A DNA stretch of 57,265 nt from a virus, in the IMG/VR virus record IMGVR_UViG_3300037247_000734, positions 1 to 57,265 of that record; one strand, 5' to 3'. Position numbers and translations under genes: made by a program. Below are positions 33,734 through 40,965 of this stretch, piece after piece. Each line of letters begins with the position of its first letter. Within the stretch, counting starts at the first letter, position 1. The notes below the pieces were generated by a model. It did no database searches. It was not told the DNA's origin and worked only from the letters and a program-made list of their open reading frames with translations.

Positions 33734-34010
33734 GTCCTATAACCCCCCAAGATAGTATGCCCGATAACCGTCCGCCGATAATCTCCACATCGGTGGCGTA
33801 TAATCCTACCCCCACATCTTCCGCCCATCGGGCCGTATTTTCGGGCCACGCGTACCCTGCCAATGGGGATGCCCAGTACACGAAGCCTGAGTGTGGCACT
33901 GTCGTCGCTTGCTCCAGCCGAACGGGCAACCCGGCCGGGAGTACCCGGCTGTCTCCGGGGTTACCGTGGCGTGTCTCACCCAGTGTTCGTCCGATAAGAT
34001 AACTACGCAC
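33705..34010 (-). CDS. Small hypothetical protein, 101 aa
   Basis: GTG start at 34010 with GGAG seven bases before, overlapping the upstream gene by eight bases. Strand-rich with several Gly/Pro turns (VLPAGLPVRLEQATTV, HSGFVYWASPL, YATDVEIIGGRLSGI). TTATCGG words encode its Ile-Gly pairs. No family recognised. Confidence 0.6.
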   Translation of the reverse strand: MRSYLIGRTLGETRHGNPGDSRVLPAGLPVRLEQATTVPHSGFVYWASPLAGYAWPENTARWAEDVGVGLYATDVEIIGGRLSGILSWGVIGHETVDFDCG

Positions 34011-34356
34011 CGATTTGCTCCACTCCGATAATCTCCACTCCGATAATCTTGTCTACAAGCATGGCCGTCTCTACATGGGCCGATAAGAACACACTGTCCT
34101 GATCGAACGTTGCCCGGACCGTCTCCGCTAGGTCAAACCACCATTCTCGGACGGAACGCACCTGTCTCCATTCGCCACCAATGCTGCATTCTAGCACCGA
34201 CACTTGATCCTTGACAGGCACGCCGTCTTCGTCCGCCCACCAACCGACTGCTTTCGAGACAGTGACCCCGCCCCATCGTCCGATAATCCTTCCAATGATC
34301 GGACCTAGTTCTTCTTCGCTGTGTGTCGGCACTATCAGTCTGACGTTGAATCCCAT
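34003..34356 (-). CDS. Small hypothetical protein, 117 aa
   Basis: An alpha/beta pattern: MGFNVRLIVPTHSEEELGPII (strand, helix), VSVLECSIGGEWRQVRS (strands), then WWFDLAETVRATFDQDSVFLSAHVE. The C-terminus repeats IIGVEIIGVEQIG, generated by two adjacent TTATCGG words (34027, 34042). GGGAG lies ten bases before the start. It appears to be a small early protein; function unknown. Confidence 0.65.
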   Translation of the reverse strand: MGFNVRLIVPTHSEEELGPIIGRIIGRWGGVTVSKAVGWWADEDGVPVKDQVSVLECSIGGEWRQVRSVREWWFDLAETVRATFDQDSVFLSAHVETAMLVDKIIGVEIIGVEQIGA

Positions 34357-34372
34357 AATCGTATACTCCCTC

Positions 34373-34453
34373 TTACCATAAGGCGATAGTTGTCGCGACG
34401 GCTAGTATGACCGTCTGAATCCAGAACAAACTCTCACTACGTTGTTCCATCAT
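34373..34453 (-). CDS. Micro membrane protein, 26 aa
   Basis: The frame starts at ATG 34453 (or the next ATG, 34450) with AGGGAG three to six bases upstream, overlapping the end of the upstream gene, and encodes one hydrophobic helix (LFWIQTVILAVATTIALW). It fills an otherwise empty 80-base gap. Very small, so only moderately supported. Confidence 0.4.
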   Translation of the reverse strand: MMEQRSESLFWIQTVILAVATTIALW

Positions 34454-34808
34454 GTACTCCCTTTGTGCAGCCGATAATCTCGTTCACTGTTGAACCACAG
34501 CTCGGACAATGCTGTGTGGGGGGGTTACTCGGACCACTACGGCGGAAGAATGCCGAACAATCGAGGCACCGATGTGTACCTAAACACCTGAGCACGAGCG
34601 TGTCGAGGATATCAGTCCAAGTGAGCCGGTCATACCCGGCAGGGACCGGCACCCATTCTCCAATATGCTCACTCCATACTCGTGCGGAGGCTAGCGTATT
34701 GAGAAGGGCGGGAGACCGCGAGCCGAGCCCATACCCCCCGACCGCCATTTTAATCGACCCGTTATGTTCCATCGCCCGATAATTCCGTTCACTTTCGCAC
34801 AATCTCAT
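34437..34808 (-). CDS. Zinc-ribbon protein, 123 aa
   Basis: Start at ATG 34808 with GGAGG ten bases before; a longer frame to 34895 would run into the structured RNA candidate. A C-terminal ribbon (HRCLDCSAFFRRSG, then HCPSCGSTVNEIIG) follows a helical region (DRLTWTDILDTLVLRC). Probably a nucleic-acid-binding early protein. Confidence 0.62.
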   Translation of the reverse strand: MRLCESERNYRAMEHNGSIKMAVGGYGLGSRSPALLNTLASARVWSEHIGEWVPVPAGYDRLTWTDILDTLVLRCLGTHRCLDCSAFFRRSGPSNPPTQHCPSCGSTVNEIIGCTKGVHDGTT

Positions 34809-34858
34809 CACAGTACACCCTCCGACACTTACACGACCTACTGTAGGCCGATAAGTCC

Positions 34859-34928
34859 GAGCTCCCGCGTGGTTCCGCTCCACTAGGCAAGGCACGTCTG
34901 CCTTTCAGGCTAGCCTATTCGGGAGCCC
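34859..34928 (-). ncRNA. Possible structured leader RNA (three-way junction)
   Basis: On the minus strand GGGCTCCCG pairs with CGGGAGCTC (nine pairs, one G-U), enclosing a TAGGC/GCCTA stem with an inner AGGCA-GACG-TGCCT hairpin and a GTGG/CCAC hairpin with a seven-base loop. This multibranch fold lies directly upstream of the zinc-ribbon gene. It is tRNA-sized but lacks T-loop and anticodon features. A regulatory leader is likelier than a tRNA. Confidence 0.35.
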
Positions 34929-34940
34929 GGTGTTATCGGT

Positions 34941-35198
34941 CTACTTCCCAGAGCGTCCGATAACGTGAAGCATTACCTTGACACCCGATATGTCGAGTAT
35001 TCGGTAACTCCCGGTCGAGCATACTCGCGGGTTGCCCTTTGCGTTCTCGTCCGCCTCAAGAGCCTTCTTGGACGGGTTGAACGCCCCGATAATCCGCTTC
35101 GGATCAAACTCAATCTGGACCTTATCGGTCCCATCAGTGATACGAAGGTTGTTCGGGCCGAACGTCTGCGTCTCTGTCTGCGTCTCTGTTTTCGCCAT
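34941..35198 (-). CDS. Small early-type protein, 85 aa
   Basis: ATG 35198 has GGGGA nine bases upstream. The N-terminus is a Thr/Gln/Glu repeat (KTETQTETQTFGP), the rest beta-rich (NNLRITDGTDKVQIEFDPKR, ISGVKVMLHVIG). It is the first gene after the 35.27 kb promoter and leader hairpin, so expected early. Unknown function. Confidence 0.68.
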   Translation of the reverse strand: MAKTETQTETQTFGPNNLRITDGTDKVQIEFDPKRIIGAFNPSKKALEADENAKGNPRVCSTGSYRILDISGVKVMLHVIGRSGK

Positions 35199-35249
35199 TG
35201 TACAATCCCCTACGGACCTTACGGTTCGATCCACCCGGACCTCACCCTA

Positions 35250-35266
35250 TCGGCGTCCGCTGCCGA
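35250..35266 (-). promoter_or_regulatory. Leader hairpin TCGGC/GCCGA
   Basis: In the transcript from the 35.27 kb promoter TCGGC pairs with GCCGA around AGCGGAC. Equivalent hairpins follow the promoters at 36.69 kb (36670-36687) and 41.28 kb (41210-41225). The downstream flank GCGGACGCCGATAGG is shared with the 41.2 kb leader. Confidence 0.55.
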
Positions 35267-35273
35267 CAATTCA

Positions 35274-35302
35274 AGCCTACGATACCTATCTGCAATTGTC
35301 AA
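35274..35302 (-). promoter_or_regulatory. Sigma-70 promoter, TTGACA-17-TAGGCT
   Basis: A perfect -35 (35297-35302) with 17-bp spacing to a weak -10. The first transcribed bases TTGAATTGTCGGCA are shared with the 36.69 kb promoter, indicating a common promoter-leader module. Confidence 0.65.
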
Positions 35303-35360
35303 CCCGCGTGCAAAGTTTTCTTTTCGCCGTCGGGTTGTCCAATAACCCTGTAACGAATGT

Positions 35361-35392
35361 GGGCAGTCTAGGTCTAATAACCCAGACTGCCC
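35361..35392. promoter_or_regulatory. Hairpin GGGCAGTCT/AGACTGCCC
   Basis: Nine perfect pairs around 14 bases, between the 67-aa gene and the next promoter. No T-tract follows on the minus strand, so it is a weak terminator or an RNA element. A TTATCGG word abuts its right arm. The rest of 35303-35462 shows no gene. Confidence 0.5.
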
Positions 35393-35462
35393 GATAAGTC
35401 TGTCCTGCCCAAGACTAGTTCCAGAAATTGACCTTCCCCTGTCCTGAACCTGGAAATTGGCA

Positions 35463-35666
35463 TTAGTCCGTCAGACTAGCGATCCCCTCCCCTATCTCAC
35501 GGGCCACCCCGACCCACCCCCCGGTCTTCACTTGGGCTACCTGAACTCGTGCCTCAGCCCAGATAGTGGCCTCCTTTACCCTATAATGCCCCACCCCTCC
35601 AATAAGAAGGGCGAAGGCGGCAAGTGCACCTCCAACAATCCAACATGCGGTCTCACGGTCTTTCAT
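35463..35666 (-). CDS. Single-pass membrane protein, 67 aa
   Basis: GGGAG precedes ATG 35666. Residues 8-28 (CWIVGGALAAFALLIGGVGHY) form one membrane helix; the remainder is amphipathic (YRVKEATIWAEARVQVAQV). Holin or accessory membrane roles are possible but not shown. Confidence 0.62.
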   Translation of the reverse strand: MKDRETACWIVGGALAAFALLIGGVGHYRVKEATIWAEARVQVAQVKTGGWVGVAREIGEGIASLTD

Positions 35667-35684
35667 TTCTGTCTCTCCCCACGA

Positions 35685-35837
35685 TCACAGTGTGGCGATC
35701 CCGTTCAACACCACAAATGTGGTTCCCCAAATTAGAGGCGGCCAATCCCACGGCCTCCCACTTTTCCTTTCCAGGACCACCTTCATGCCCACGTAGAACA
35801 GCCACCCTACAACAAACGCTTGTCCGTACCCAATCAC
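35685..35837 (-). CDS. Small two-helix membrane protein, 50 aa
   Basis: A GTG at 35837 overlaps the upstream stop by four bases (GTGA). The product has two hydrophobic segments (QAFVVGWLFYVGMKVVL and LIWGTTFVVLNGIATL) joined by a basic, Trp-containing loop. It fits the gap exactly and has holin-like size and topology. Assignment as holin is speculative. Confidence 0.5.
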   Translation of the reverse strand: MIGYGQAFVVGWLFYVGMKVVLERKSGRPWDWPPLIWGTTFVVLNGIATL

Positions 35838-36175
35838 TTCGGCACCCCCATCCCGTCCACGAAGTCCACTTTTCTATCTGTTTCCCAGTTCCATAATTGC
35901 CACTCGAACTCCACTTGGCAGAGTTTCCACGGCCTCGGCAGTACCTTGTTCAACCGATTTTTGGTGATGGCTGTGCGATACCCGCGAGTGTATAGGAAAA
36001 GTGAGCCATCCGCGTATAGCCGAGCAATTACGTGCTTGTGCAGAAGCACCGCGACACCGCAACCCACCACACAGTTCCGCAACACGGTATTGTTGCACAC
36101 TGTCTTTTGCTCCCTGCCCTTCAACAAGACTTGAGCCTGCTTGTATGATCGACACTCAAAGTCTTTCACCCTCAT
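35834..36175 (-). CDS. Hypothetical protein, 113 aa
   Basis: ATG 36175 with GGGAGG six bases upstream. The protein has four Cys in the first 40 residues, then a central hydrophobic strand (VVGCGVAVLLHKHVIARLYAD) and an aromatic C-terminus (EFEWQLWNWETDRKV). It overlaps the next gene by four bases. No family recognised. Confidence 0.65.
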   Translation of the reverse strand: MRVKDFECRSYKQAQVLLKGREQKTVCNNTVLRNCVVGCGVAVLLHKHVIARLYADGSLFLYTRGYRTAITKNRLNKVLPRPWKLCQVEFEWQLWNWETDRKVDFVDGMGVPK

Positions 36176-36468
36176 GGTTTCACCTCCCCGCCGCAAGCTA
36201 AAACGTGCACTCCCAAGAACCGAGCCGCTACCTGACGTTCGATGTCATCGGGAATAGAAGCCCGACCATGAGACAACCTGGGAAGGGCTAACATTGGTGG
36301 AACCCCCATCTTGCACAAACCATTTTCGATCAGACGGGCAGCCATACGTCCATAGCTCCCCTGTAAGTGCCACACAGTACCATCGTCGATCCCTTTCTGG
36401 AATCCGGCGACAGTGGCCTCCTGACCCAACTCCCCCGCTTCGTATGCTATGATGAAGTCAACGTCCAT
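36172..36468 (-). CDS. Conserved small phage protein, 98 aa
   Basis: The pattern DFIIAYEAGELGQEATVAGF followed by FQKGIDDGTVWHLQGSYGR and MAARLIENG is one I recognise as a widespread, uncharacterised phage protein. The C-terminal 35 residues are more variable. It overlaps both neighbours by a few bases, indicating coupled translation from the 36.69 kb promoter. Confidence 0.72.
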   Translation of the reverse strand: MDVDFIIAYEAGELGQEATVAGFQKGIDDGTVWHLQGSYGRMAARLIENGLCKMGVPPMLALPRLSHGRASIPDDIERQVAARFLGVHVLACGGEVKP

Positions 36469-36655
36469 AGCTCTCTACCTTTCTTACCAAATAATCTCGC
36501 TGCTTCAAGAGGTCACCTAGGATCTCCTTCACCCTTCCGGTCTTCAAGTTCCATTCCGTCATAGAAATGTGATGCTTCTTGACGCGGTGCTCAATGGCGA
36601 CTTGAACCTGTCCCAACGCAATCTCCGTATCCGCTAGTCTCGGTCCCTTTTTCAT
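36458..36655 (-). CDS. Small basic helical protein, 65 aa
   Basis: Start at ATG 36655 with GGGAG ten bases upstream, adjacent to the leader hairpin; the longer frame would start within the promoter leader. Entirely helical and basic (TEIALGQVQVAIEHRVKKHH, VKEILGDLLKQRDYLVRKV). First gene after the 36.69 kb promoter. Possibly DNA-binding. Confidence 0.65.
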   Translation of the reverse strand: MKKGPRLADTEIALGQVQVAIEHRVKKHHISMTEWNLKTGRVKEILGDLLKQRDYLVRKVESYGR

Positions 36656-36693
36656 TGCCCTATCTCCCGGTCGGCCCCGTTGCCGACAATTCA

Positions 36694-36722
36694 AGCATAG
36701 CATTTGAGTATTTCGATGTCAA
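36694..36722 (-). promoter_or_regulatory. Sigma-70 promoter, TTGACA-17-TATGCT
   Basis: Perfect -35 at 36717-36722, -10 at 36694-36699 on the minus strand. The spacer is AT-rich. A GTCGGC/GCCGAC hairpin (36670-36687) follows immediately and ends at the Shine-Dalgarno region of the 65-aa gene. Confidence 0.8.
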
Positions 36723-36733
36723 GAAAAAACTTT

Positions 36734-36868
36734 TCACGATCGCAGCCCTTTCACTATAGCCAGTGTCAGGAAGAAGGCACCAAGCCAGTACAGTGCCTTC
36801 CAGTACATCCCCTTCCACAGAGCCTCGACGAGACACCCCACCTGCAACAGCAACATCAGGGTCTCCAT
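36734..36868 (-). CDS. Micro membrane protein, 44 aa
   Basis: ATG 36868 shares bases with the upstream stop (TGATG). Two short hydrophobic stretches (LMLLLQVGCLVEALW and WLGAFFLTLAIVKGL) make a likely hairpin membrane protein. The coupled start and exact fit before the next promoter support expression. Confidence 0.5.
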   Translation of the reverse strand: METLMLLLQVGCLVEALWKGMYWKALYWLGAFFLTLAIVKGLRS

Positions 36869-37125
36869 CACCCGAACATCTCCCGTAGATTCGCATTCCG
36901 CTGTTCTCTGAGAGACTCATCCGGGTCCCTCGCCTTACATTGAACTTGCTCTTCCGGAAGAGCGTACAAGGGGATTGCTCCAACCCCCTCGATCGGGTAC
37001 CTTATCTTGAAGTCCCGCATGAATGCCTTCGGGAATGGCGGTACGATTTCAAGTTGGATTGATTCCTCCGCCTCCCTCAGCGTCCTCTGTTGTTCCGCCA
37101 TCCGTAGGTCCTCCGTCTGGTCCAT
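36868..37125 (-). CDS. Hypothetical protein, 85 aa
   Basis: ATG 37125 (MDQTEDLRMAEQQRTL) has GAGGAG seven bases before it, inside the preceding gene, so 77 bases are shared in two frames. Helical ends flank a central IQLEIVPPFPKAFMRDF and YPIEGVGAIPLYALP. Function unknown. Confidence 0.6.
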   Translation of the reverse strand: MDQTEDLRMAEQQRTLREAEESIQLEIVPPFPKAFMRDFKIRYPIEGVGAIPLYALPEEQVQCKARDPDESLREQRNANLREMFG

Positions 37126-37531
37126 CACTGCTCTCCTCATTAAGATTATATGAACACATGTCCTTCGATCCTCCCAAGGGTCCATCGGGGACCGCAATAG
37201 TAAGATGACCCTCCTTGTCGAATGTTATGCTTGCTGTTTCCTGTAACATGAGTAGACACATCGAGAGCACCCTGAGCAACGGGCAAAGGGCATGAGGGTC
37301 CTGGGTCAGATGGCCAAACAGGGTTAGTGCGACCTTCTCAAGGAAGTCCTCTTCGTGGCCCGCTTTCATTGTCGCAGTTAATGTACACATGGCAGACCAG
37401 ATACTTACTACAGTGCTGATACCATTCATGTTCAACTCTACAGACTGCCCCGTGTCAGGATGCTTTCCGACTCTGACCTGCCTCACTCTTCGATCATCAT
37501 TCGGACACCGACTGTAGTTCATATCACTCAT
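37049..37531 (-). CDS. Hypothetical protein, 160 aa
   Basis: GGGAG precedes ATG 37531. The N-terminal 60 residues are mixed, the middle helical and hydrophobic (EKVALTLFGHLTQDPHALCP, LRVLSMCLLMLQETASI), followed by a beta strand and a Gly/Asp/Glu-rich tail that overprints the next gene. It starts four bases inside the end of the 403-aa gene and may belong to the ubiquitin-like operon. Confidence 0.6.
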   Translation of the reverse strand: MSDMNYSRCPNDDRRVRQVRVGKHPDTGQSVELNMNGISTVVSIWSAMCTLTATMKAGHEEDFLEKVALTLFGHLTQDPHALCPLLRVLSMCLLMLQETASITFDKEGHLTIAVPDGPLGGSKDMCSYNLNEESSDGPDGGPTDGGTTEDAEGGGGINPT

Positions 37532-38739
37532 GGTAGTCTCCCATTCGTCAGCCTGTGGAGTATCTTACCTCTCTCGTCCGTGTGGGATATATCCACGTTG
37601 CCCGGCCCGTCGAGGTTCGACTTGAGCAACTGCAGGCTGAAGTAGTCGAGACTTTGATCCTCACGCTGTACTGTTATGGGCAACTCACGCAACATAGCTA
37701 AGCCGAAGGCTCTCCTTTGACGTTCGGAGCACTCGGAACCCGCCACCCCGGACAACAGTTCGCGTACCAACTCCTGTGCCTTTTCTATCCACGCTATCGG
37801 AGGACGAACGTTGGTGTAATTGATCGGGTTCCCCGGCACATGTAGGCTGTAGCCCATAACAGAATGACGTAGGAGACGGAGTTCTATCGCACTCGGAGAG
37901 GGCTCGCATTCAAAGCCACGGAAGTCACCTATACAACCACCCATATAGCCTCGATTGTACTGATGCTTGTAGGGACCCAACCACTGCGGTGTCACGGGAG
38001 GCCAACCCCTCTCGCCTAGTGCCCTGTTCATTTCGTACAACCAGTCAGGCACCACGTACAGTCCCATCATTTTCTCTCTTGTGATAGGCAATGTTAAACC
38101 GAATGCGTAAGCCGCTGCTTCACGTAGGGTTTCATTCGCCATAAGAGTCCTAATATCGTGAGTCCGGCACCCTGCGTAGCGTTTAATGATGTCCAGGACC
38201 AGTGGACCCTCCCAGGGTTCCTTTCCAGTAAAATATACTTCTTCCCCTGCCAGGAAGGTGGCAGCATACTCGGAAGCGAGCTTGAGCCAATCTAGTTCGA
38301 CGCCCCCCTGACGTTGCTCCATCATGGCTTCAAGAACCAACGACAGTCCCCACTGTCTCTTTATCCTCCGGGGTGGCAAGGTCCCTAGCTTTTCATACCC
38401 ATACTTGATTAACTTGTCACGTAAGGGTGCCACGTCCAATTGGGCAAAGCCACAGCAATAGGGAGTCCCCTCGGGAGCCGGGATCATTAGGGCCTTATAC
38501 CTCGCGGTCTCTACCGAACCTTCTTCGCAGGTCCACTCAAGGTAGTTCTTCCTCACTTCGGTTACACCTCCGCTCTGTTCAGGCCAAATGAGGTGGAATG
38601 CTTCCGTAATCGTACCGAACAGTTCCCCAGCCTTATAACTCCTCGCCGGTGGGTTTTCCCACTCCGCCAACTGGTCAATTCCTATGGTTATGCAGTCCGC
38701 TACGGTCCCTCCTACACCACAACTAGGCCACTTTGCCAT
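37528..38739 (-). CDS. Unknown protein at the end of the ubiquitin-like operon, 403 aa
   Basis: ATG 38739 has GAGGAGG seven bases upstream and overlaps the JAMM gene by 17 bases. Cys occur at the N-terminus (WPSCGVGGTVADC), in PYCCGF (near residue 115), in MGGCIGDFRGFEC (near residue 280) and in a late GSEC. No E2 (UBC) signature such as an HPN tripeptide is visible, and no known domain was recognised. Its conserved coupling to E1 and JAMM makes it a candidate for the missing transfer or substrate-recognition component. Confidence 0.72.
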   Translation of the reverse strand: MAKWPSCGVGGTVADCITIGIDQLAEWENPPARSYKAGELFGTITEAFHLIWPEQSGGVTEVRKNYLEWTCEEGSVETARYKALMIPAPEGTPYCCGFAQLDVAPLRDKLIKYGYEKLGTLPPRRIKRQWGLSLVLEAMMEQRQGGVELDWLKLASEYAATFLAGEEVYFTGKEPWEGPLVLDIIKRYAGCRTHDIRTLMANETLREAAAYAFGLTLPITREKMMGLYVVPDWLYEMNRALGERGWPPVTPQWLGPYKHQYNRGYMGGCIGDFRGFECEPSPSAIELRLLRHSVMGYSLHVPGNPINYTNVRPPIAWIEKAQELVRELLSGVAGSECSERQRRAFGLAMLRELPITVQREDQSLDYFSLQLLKSNLDGPGNVDISHTDERGKILHRLTNGRLP

Positions 38740-39751
38740 TATTGCCTCCTCTATCGGGAACGAGTCGAATGCCAATCGGAGCATCGTCCCACCTGTTGGC
38801 TAAGCACAGATTCCTGTAACCTCGGTAGTCAGCCGAGTCCAGAAGATACGTATCCCCGTCACTAGTCACCAGCCACAGGTCGCCAACACTCTCCAGGACA
38901 GGCTCGTCCCACGCTGTCATTAGAGCTACTGCATATAGCCCCGGTTCCCACGGGGTCTCCTCTTCCTTCCCGTGTGGCCTGGTGAACTTCGTGTCCCCTA
39001 TTAGATTCTTGAACCATTCACTCTGTTGCCACTTGAGCTGTCCTCGCTTGGACCTCGGATCATACAGCATCGGTTGTTTGGTTGGCTTGGGCACTTGCAG
39101 GAGTTTCTTGAGCTTCCTGTTCAAGGACGTATAGAGAGGGGCGGCTTTCCTCTCCATGTCCATAATCGTACCATCGGTGATATGGACACAGTGGCCGTAT
39201 GCACTTCCGTAGGTCGAGAAGGTTCCATCACGTCCGAAAATGACGTGAATTCCGGAACATTCCTTCTCCGTCCAATGACCGAGGTCGAAGGAGGAGGCAC
39301 CTGACGCCGATCCGGGATGTATATGGACGGTCCCGAGGAAACGTGCCCGTTCAAGAAACCAGTTCATACCCTCCTTGTCCTGCCACTCAATGCCTCCGGA
39401 AGTCCCCACCTGTTTCGGAACCATAAAGAACCACGGACACTTGTCCTTTACAATCTGGTGTTGCCTGCCCACGACGTACATGACCTCACGCTTGTACTGC
39501 GAGAGGAAACGGTCATACAGGTCCGCCAACCACCCCATTTCGGGATACTGATCCCAGTCCACGCCTCCGTAGTACAAGGCGGGTTTGGTCTTGTCAGCCG
39601 GTTCCGCCGGGCAGATAAGGGTCATCAAGCCCCGCGTCGTGCGATACAGACGGAGGTCCTCGCCGACCATCACTTCACCCACGCCGGGCAGGGCCTCAGT
39701 CGTGGCGAGAGCCTTGAACTCTTCAACCAAAGGCAGCGGGTCCCTAGCCAT
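38723..39751 (-). CDS. JAMM/MPN (JAB) metallo-isopeptidase
   Basis: A 342-aa protein with an intact JAMM zinc signature: H143, H145, P146, then six residues, S153 and D156 (HIHPGSASGASSFD). The next strand follows (GIHVIFGRDGTFSTYG). JAMM enzymes of this kind (eukaryotic Rpn11/AMSH, bacterial Cap3, BilD and PRTRC-A) remove ubiquitin-like proteins from targets or trim their C-termini. The C-terminal 150 residues have no recognised domain. ATG 39751 overlaps the E1 stop (TGATG) and has GGAGGAG upstream. No NlpC/P60 domain is attached, unlike lambda tail protein K. Confidence 0.85.
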   Translation of the reverse strand: MARDPLPLVEEFKALATTEALPGVGEVMVGEDLRLYRTTRGLMTLICPAEPADKTKPALYYGGVDWDQYPEMGWLADLYDRFLSQYKREVMYVVGRQHQIVKDKCPWFFMVPKQVGTSGGIEWQDKEGMNWFLERARFLGTVHIHPGSASGASSFDLGHWTEKECSGIHVIFGRDGTFSTYGSAYGHCVHITDGTIMDMERKAAPLYTSLNRKLKKLLQVPKPTKQPMLYDPRSKRGQLKWQQSEWFKNLIGDTKFTRPHGKEEETPWEPGLYAVALMTAWDEPVLESVGDLWLVTSDGDTYLLDSADYRGYRNLCLANRWDDAPIGIRLVPDRGGNNGKVA

Positions 39752-40515
39752 CAGAGTATCTCCTCCGGCTCGACAGCCGTGCGGGCCACGACGGTAGTCC
39801 AAGCCTTGGTAGTATAGGTCTTGGGATTCCGCCGCCAGTAGTATTCCCCCACTACTACGGGCAGGTCTCCCTCCGGCTTCCAGAACGTCACGGCCTCAAG
39901 GATAGCTGGACCAAACAAGGCCCCCGTCATAAGGTTCGAGAGCGTACTCTGAGCACCGCAGCCCTGTGGCTCGTTCCCGTCGATAGGCTTGTGGTTCGGA
40001 TCACCGACCTCTAAATGGAAGGGCTTCCAATCGTGCACAGCACCGTAGTTCTCGTAGACCCCAAAGTACACCTGTCCGTAGTTCATGTCGCAGCCGCTCA
40101 TCACCATAAGAGTACGGCCCCCTCGGTTCACACACCACTCCCGAACGGCAAGGCGAGCGTCGTCCACATCCACATTCACGATAACAATCACATCCGCTCG
40201 TGGACCTATCGACACATCACCCTCAAGAGCCCACGCTTGGAATGTACACGTCCGTGCCGAGGTTCGGGCGAGTAGCCCCTTGGGGGTGTGGGTATCCTTA
40301 GCACTGGCGACTTTGCTAATGCCGAGGATATTGAAGTTGTCTTCTCTGCACCACTGTCGCTCGGTGTTCCTCGGCGTCAGCCAATCCGGGTCCAGGTAGC
40401 GAATTGCCAAAGGTTGGAGTCTCTTGAGTAGGGAACAAAAGTAGTTCCCCGAGGTCCAGTACGTACCGCCGCAGCCGACGAATATGACCGCCACGTCGTT
40501 AGGCATATAAGTCAT
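39751..40515 (-). CDS. E1/ThiF-like adenylyltransferase
   Basis: A 254-aa Rossmann-fold adenylyltransferase. The nucleotide loop is GCGGT at 14-18. D42 and D44 occur in the YLDPDW strand. TPRNTERQ at 48-54 corresponds to the NLxRQ motif of ThiF/MoeB, and K68 (GISKVAS) to the conserved lysine. A later strand VMSGCDMNYG resembles the post-Rossmann region, and Cys occurs in QGCGAQST. This enzyme adenylates the C-terminal Gly of a ubiquitin-like or sulfur-carrier protein. ATG 40515 has GGAGG eight bases upstream and overlaps the preceding gene by 17 bases. No fused E2 domain. Confidence 0.87.
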   Translation of the reverse strand: MTYMPNDVAVIFVGCGGTYWTSGNYFCSLLKRLQPLAIRYLDPDWLTPRNTERQWCREDNFNILGISKVASAKDTHTPKGLLARTSARTCTFQAWALEGDVSIGPRADVIVIVNVDVDDARLAVREWCVNRGGRTLMVMSGCDMNYGQVYFGVYENYGAVHDWKPFHLEVGDPNHKPIDGNEPQGCGAQSTLSNLMTGALFGPAILEAVTFWKPEGDLPVVVGEYYWRRNPKTYTTKAWTTVVARTAVEPEEIL

Positions 40516-40894
40516 CGGGTTCCCCTCCATTATCAACCGGGTCAACTGGGTCAACCGGGTTATCGTCCAATTCCAGAAGGTTCGGCCACGCCGGATTTCT
40601 CCGGAGCCAATTAACTTCCGAACCAGTCAGAAACGTCTTATCCTCGAAGTGCTTCGATGCAAGTCGGGGGTCGTAGACAACTTTTCCTGTTTCAAGGTTC
40701 TGTACTACAACCTTCTTGTTCAGCACCTCAGTATCCCCATTCCCAAACAGGAGGAACAGTTCTGTCAACTCGGGGTATCGTGCATGGTGCCGAATACCCA
40801 ACCAACAGATGGTCTCCTTTGTCTCCCCATTGGGAGCAAAAACCTTCATTCTTGCAGGTGGACTACCAAAGAAGTCCTCTAAGAATGGGTGCAT
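40499..40894 (-). CDS. Unknown protein between Ubl and E1 genes, 131 aa
   Basis: ATG 40894 with AAAGGTGG five bases before. Residues 14-75 are beta-rich (ARMKVFAPNGETKETICWLG, LTELFLLFGNGDTEVLNKKV), with ARYPEL in between; then a charged helix with NWLRRNPAWPNLLEL. The tail is a short DPV repeat (NPVDPVDPVDNGG). No E2 active-site pattern is evident; the single Cys of the core lies in TICWLG. Position inside the operon suggests a partner or substrate of the conjugation pathway. Confidence 0.68.
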   Translation of the reverse strand: MHPFLEDFFGSPPARMKVFAPNGETKETICWLGIRHHARYPELTELFLLFGNGDTEVLNKKVVVQNLETGKVVYDPRLASKHFEDKTFLTGSEVNWLRRNPAWPNLLELDDNPVDPVDPVDNGGEPDDLYA

Positions 40895-40965
40895 TGTCCA
40901 CCTTTCAGCAAGGGGGGGAGGGAACTTTTCCCCCGCCCCCCACCTCCGTGGCCACAAGAGGATCG

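Larger units (their letters stand above)
32789..35395. repeat. Cluster of TTATCGG words (about 28 copies)
   Basis: TTATCGG or its complement CCGATAA, often as TTATCGGAC, recurs through 2.6 kb, both in the non-coding region (for example 32838, 32899, 32970, 33058, 33073) and in genes (for example 33584, 33763, 33776, 34027, 34042, 34283, 34957, 35084). Inside genes it gives Ile-Ile-Gly or Val-Ile-Gly in several unrelated proteins, so selection acts on DNA rather than protein. Scattered copies outside lie at 29599, 41329, 41368 and 53238. Confidence 0.75.

Noticed and set aside
34859-34928. tRNA gene
   Set aside because: There is no T-loop sequence, no seven-base anticodon loop and the stems do not form a cloverleaf in tRNA order.
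32789-35395. CRISPR-like or tandem repeat array
   Set aside because: The repeated words are 7-10 bp, irregularly spaced and lie inside genes, so there are no repeat-spacer units.
38723-39751. Lambda K-like tail-assembly peptidase
   Set aside because: There is a JAMM domain but no NlpC/P60 domain, and no tail tape-measure or tip genes beside it; an E1 and a modifier gene are adjacent instead.
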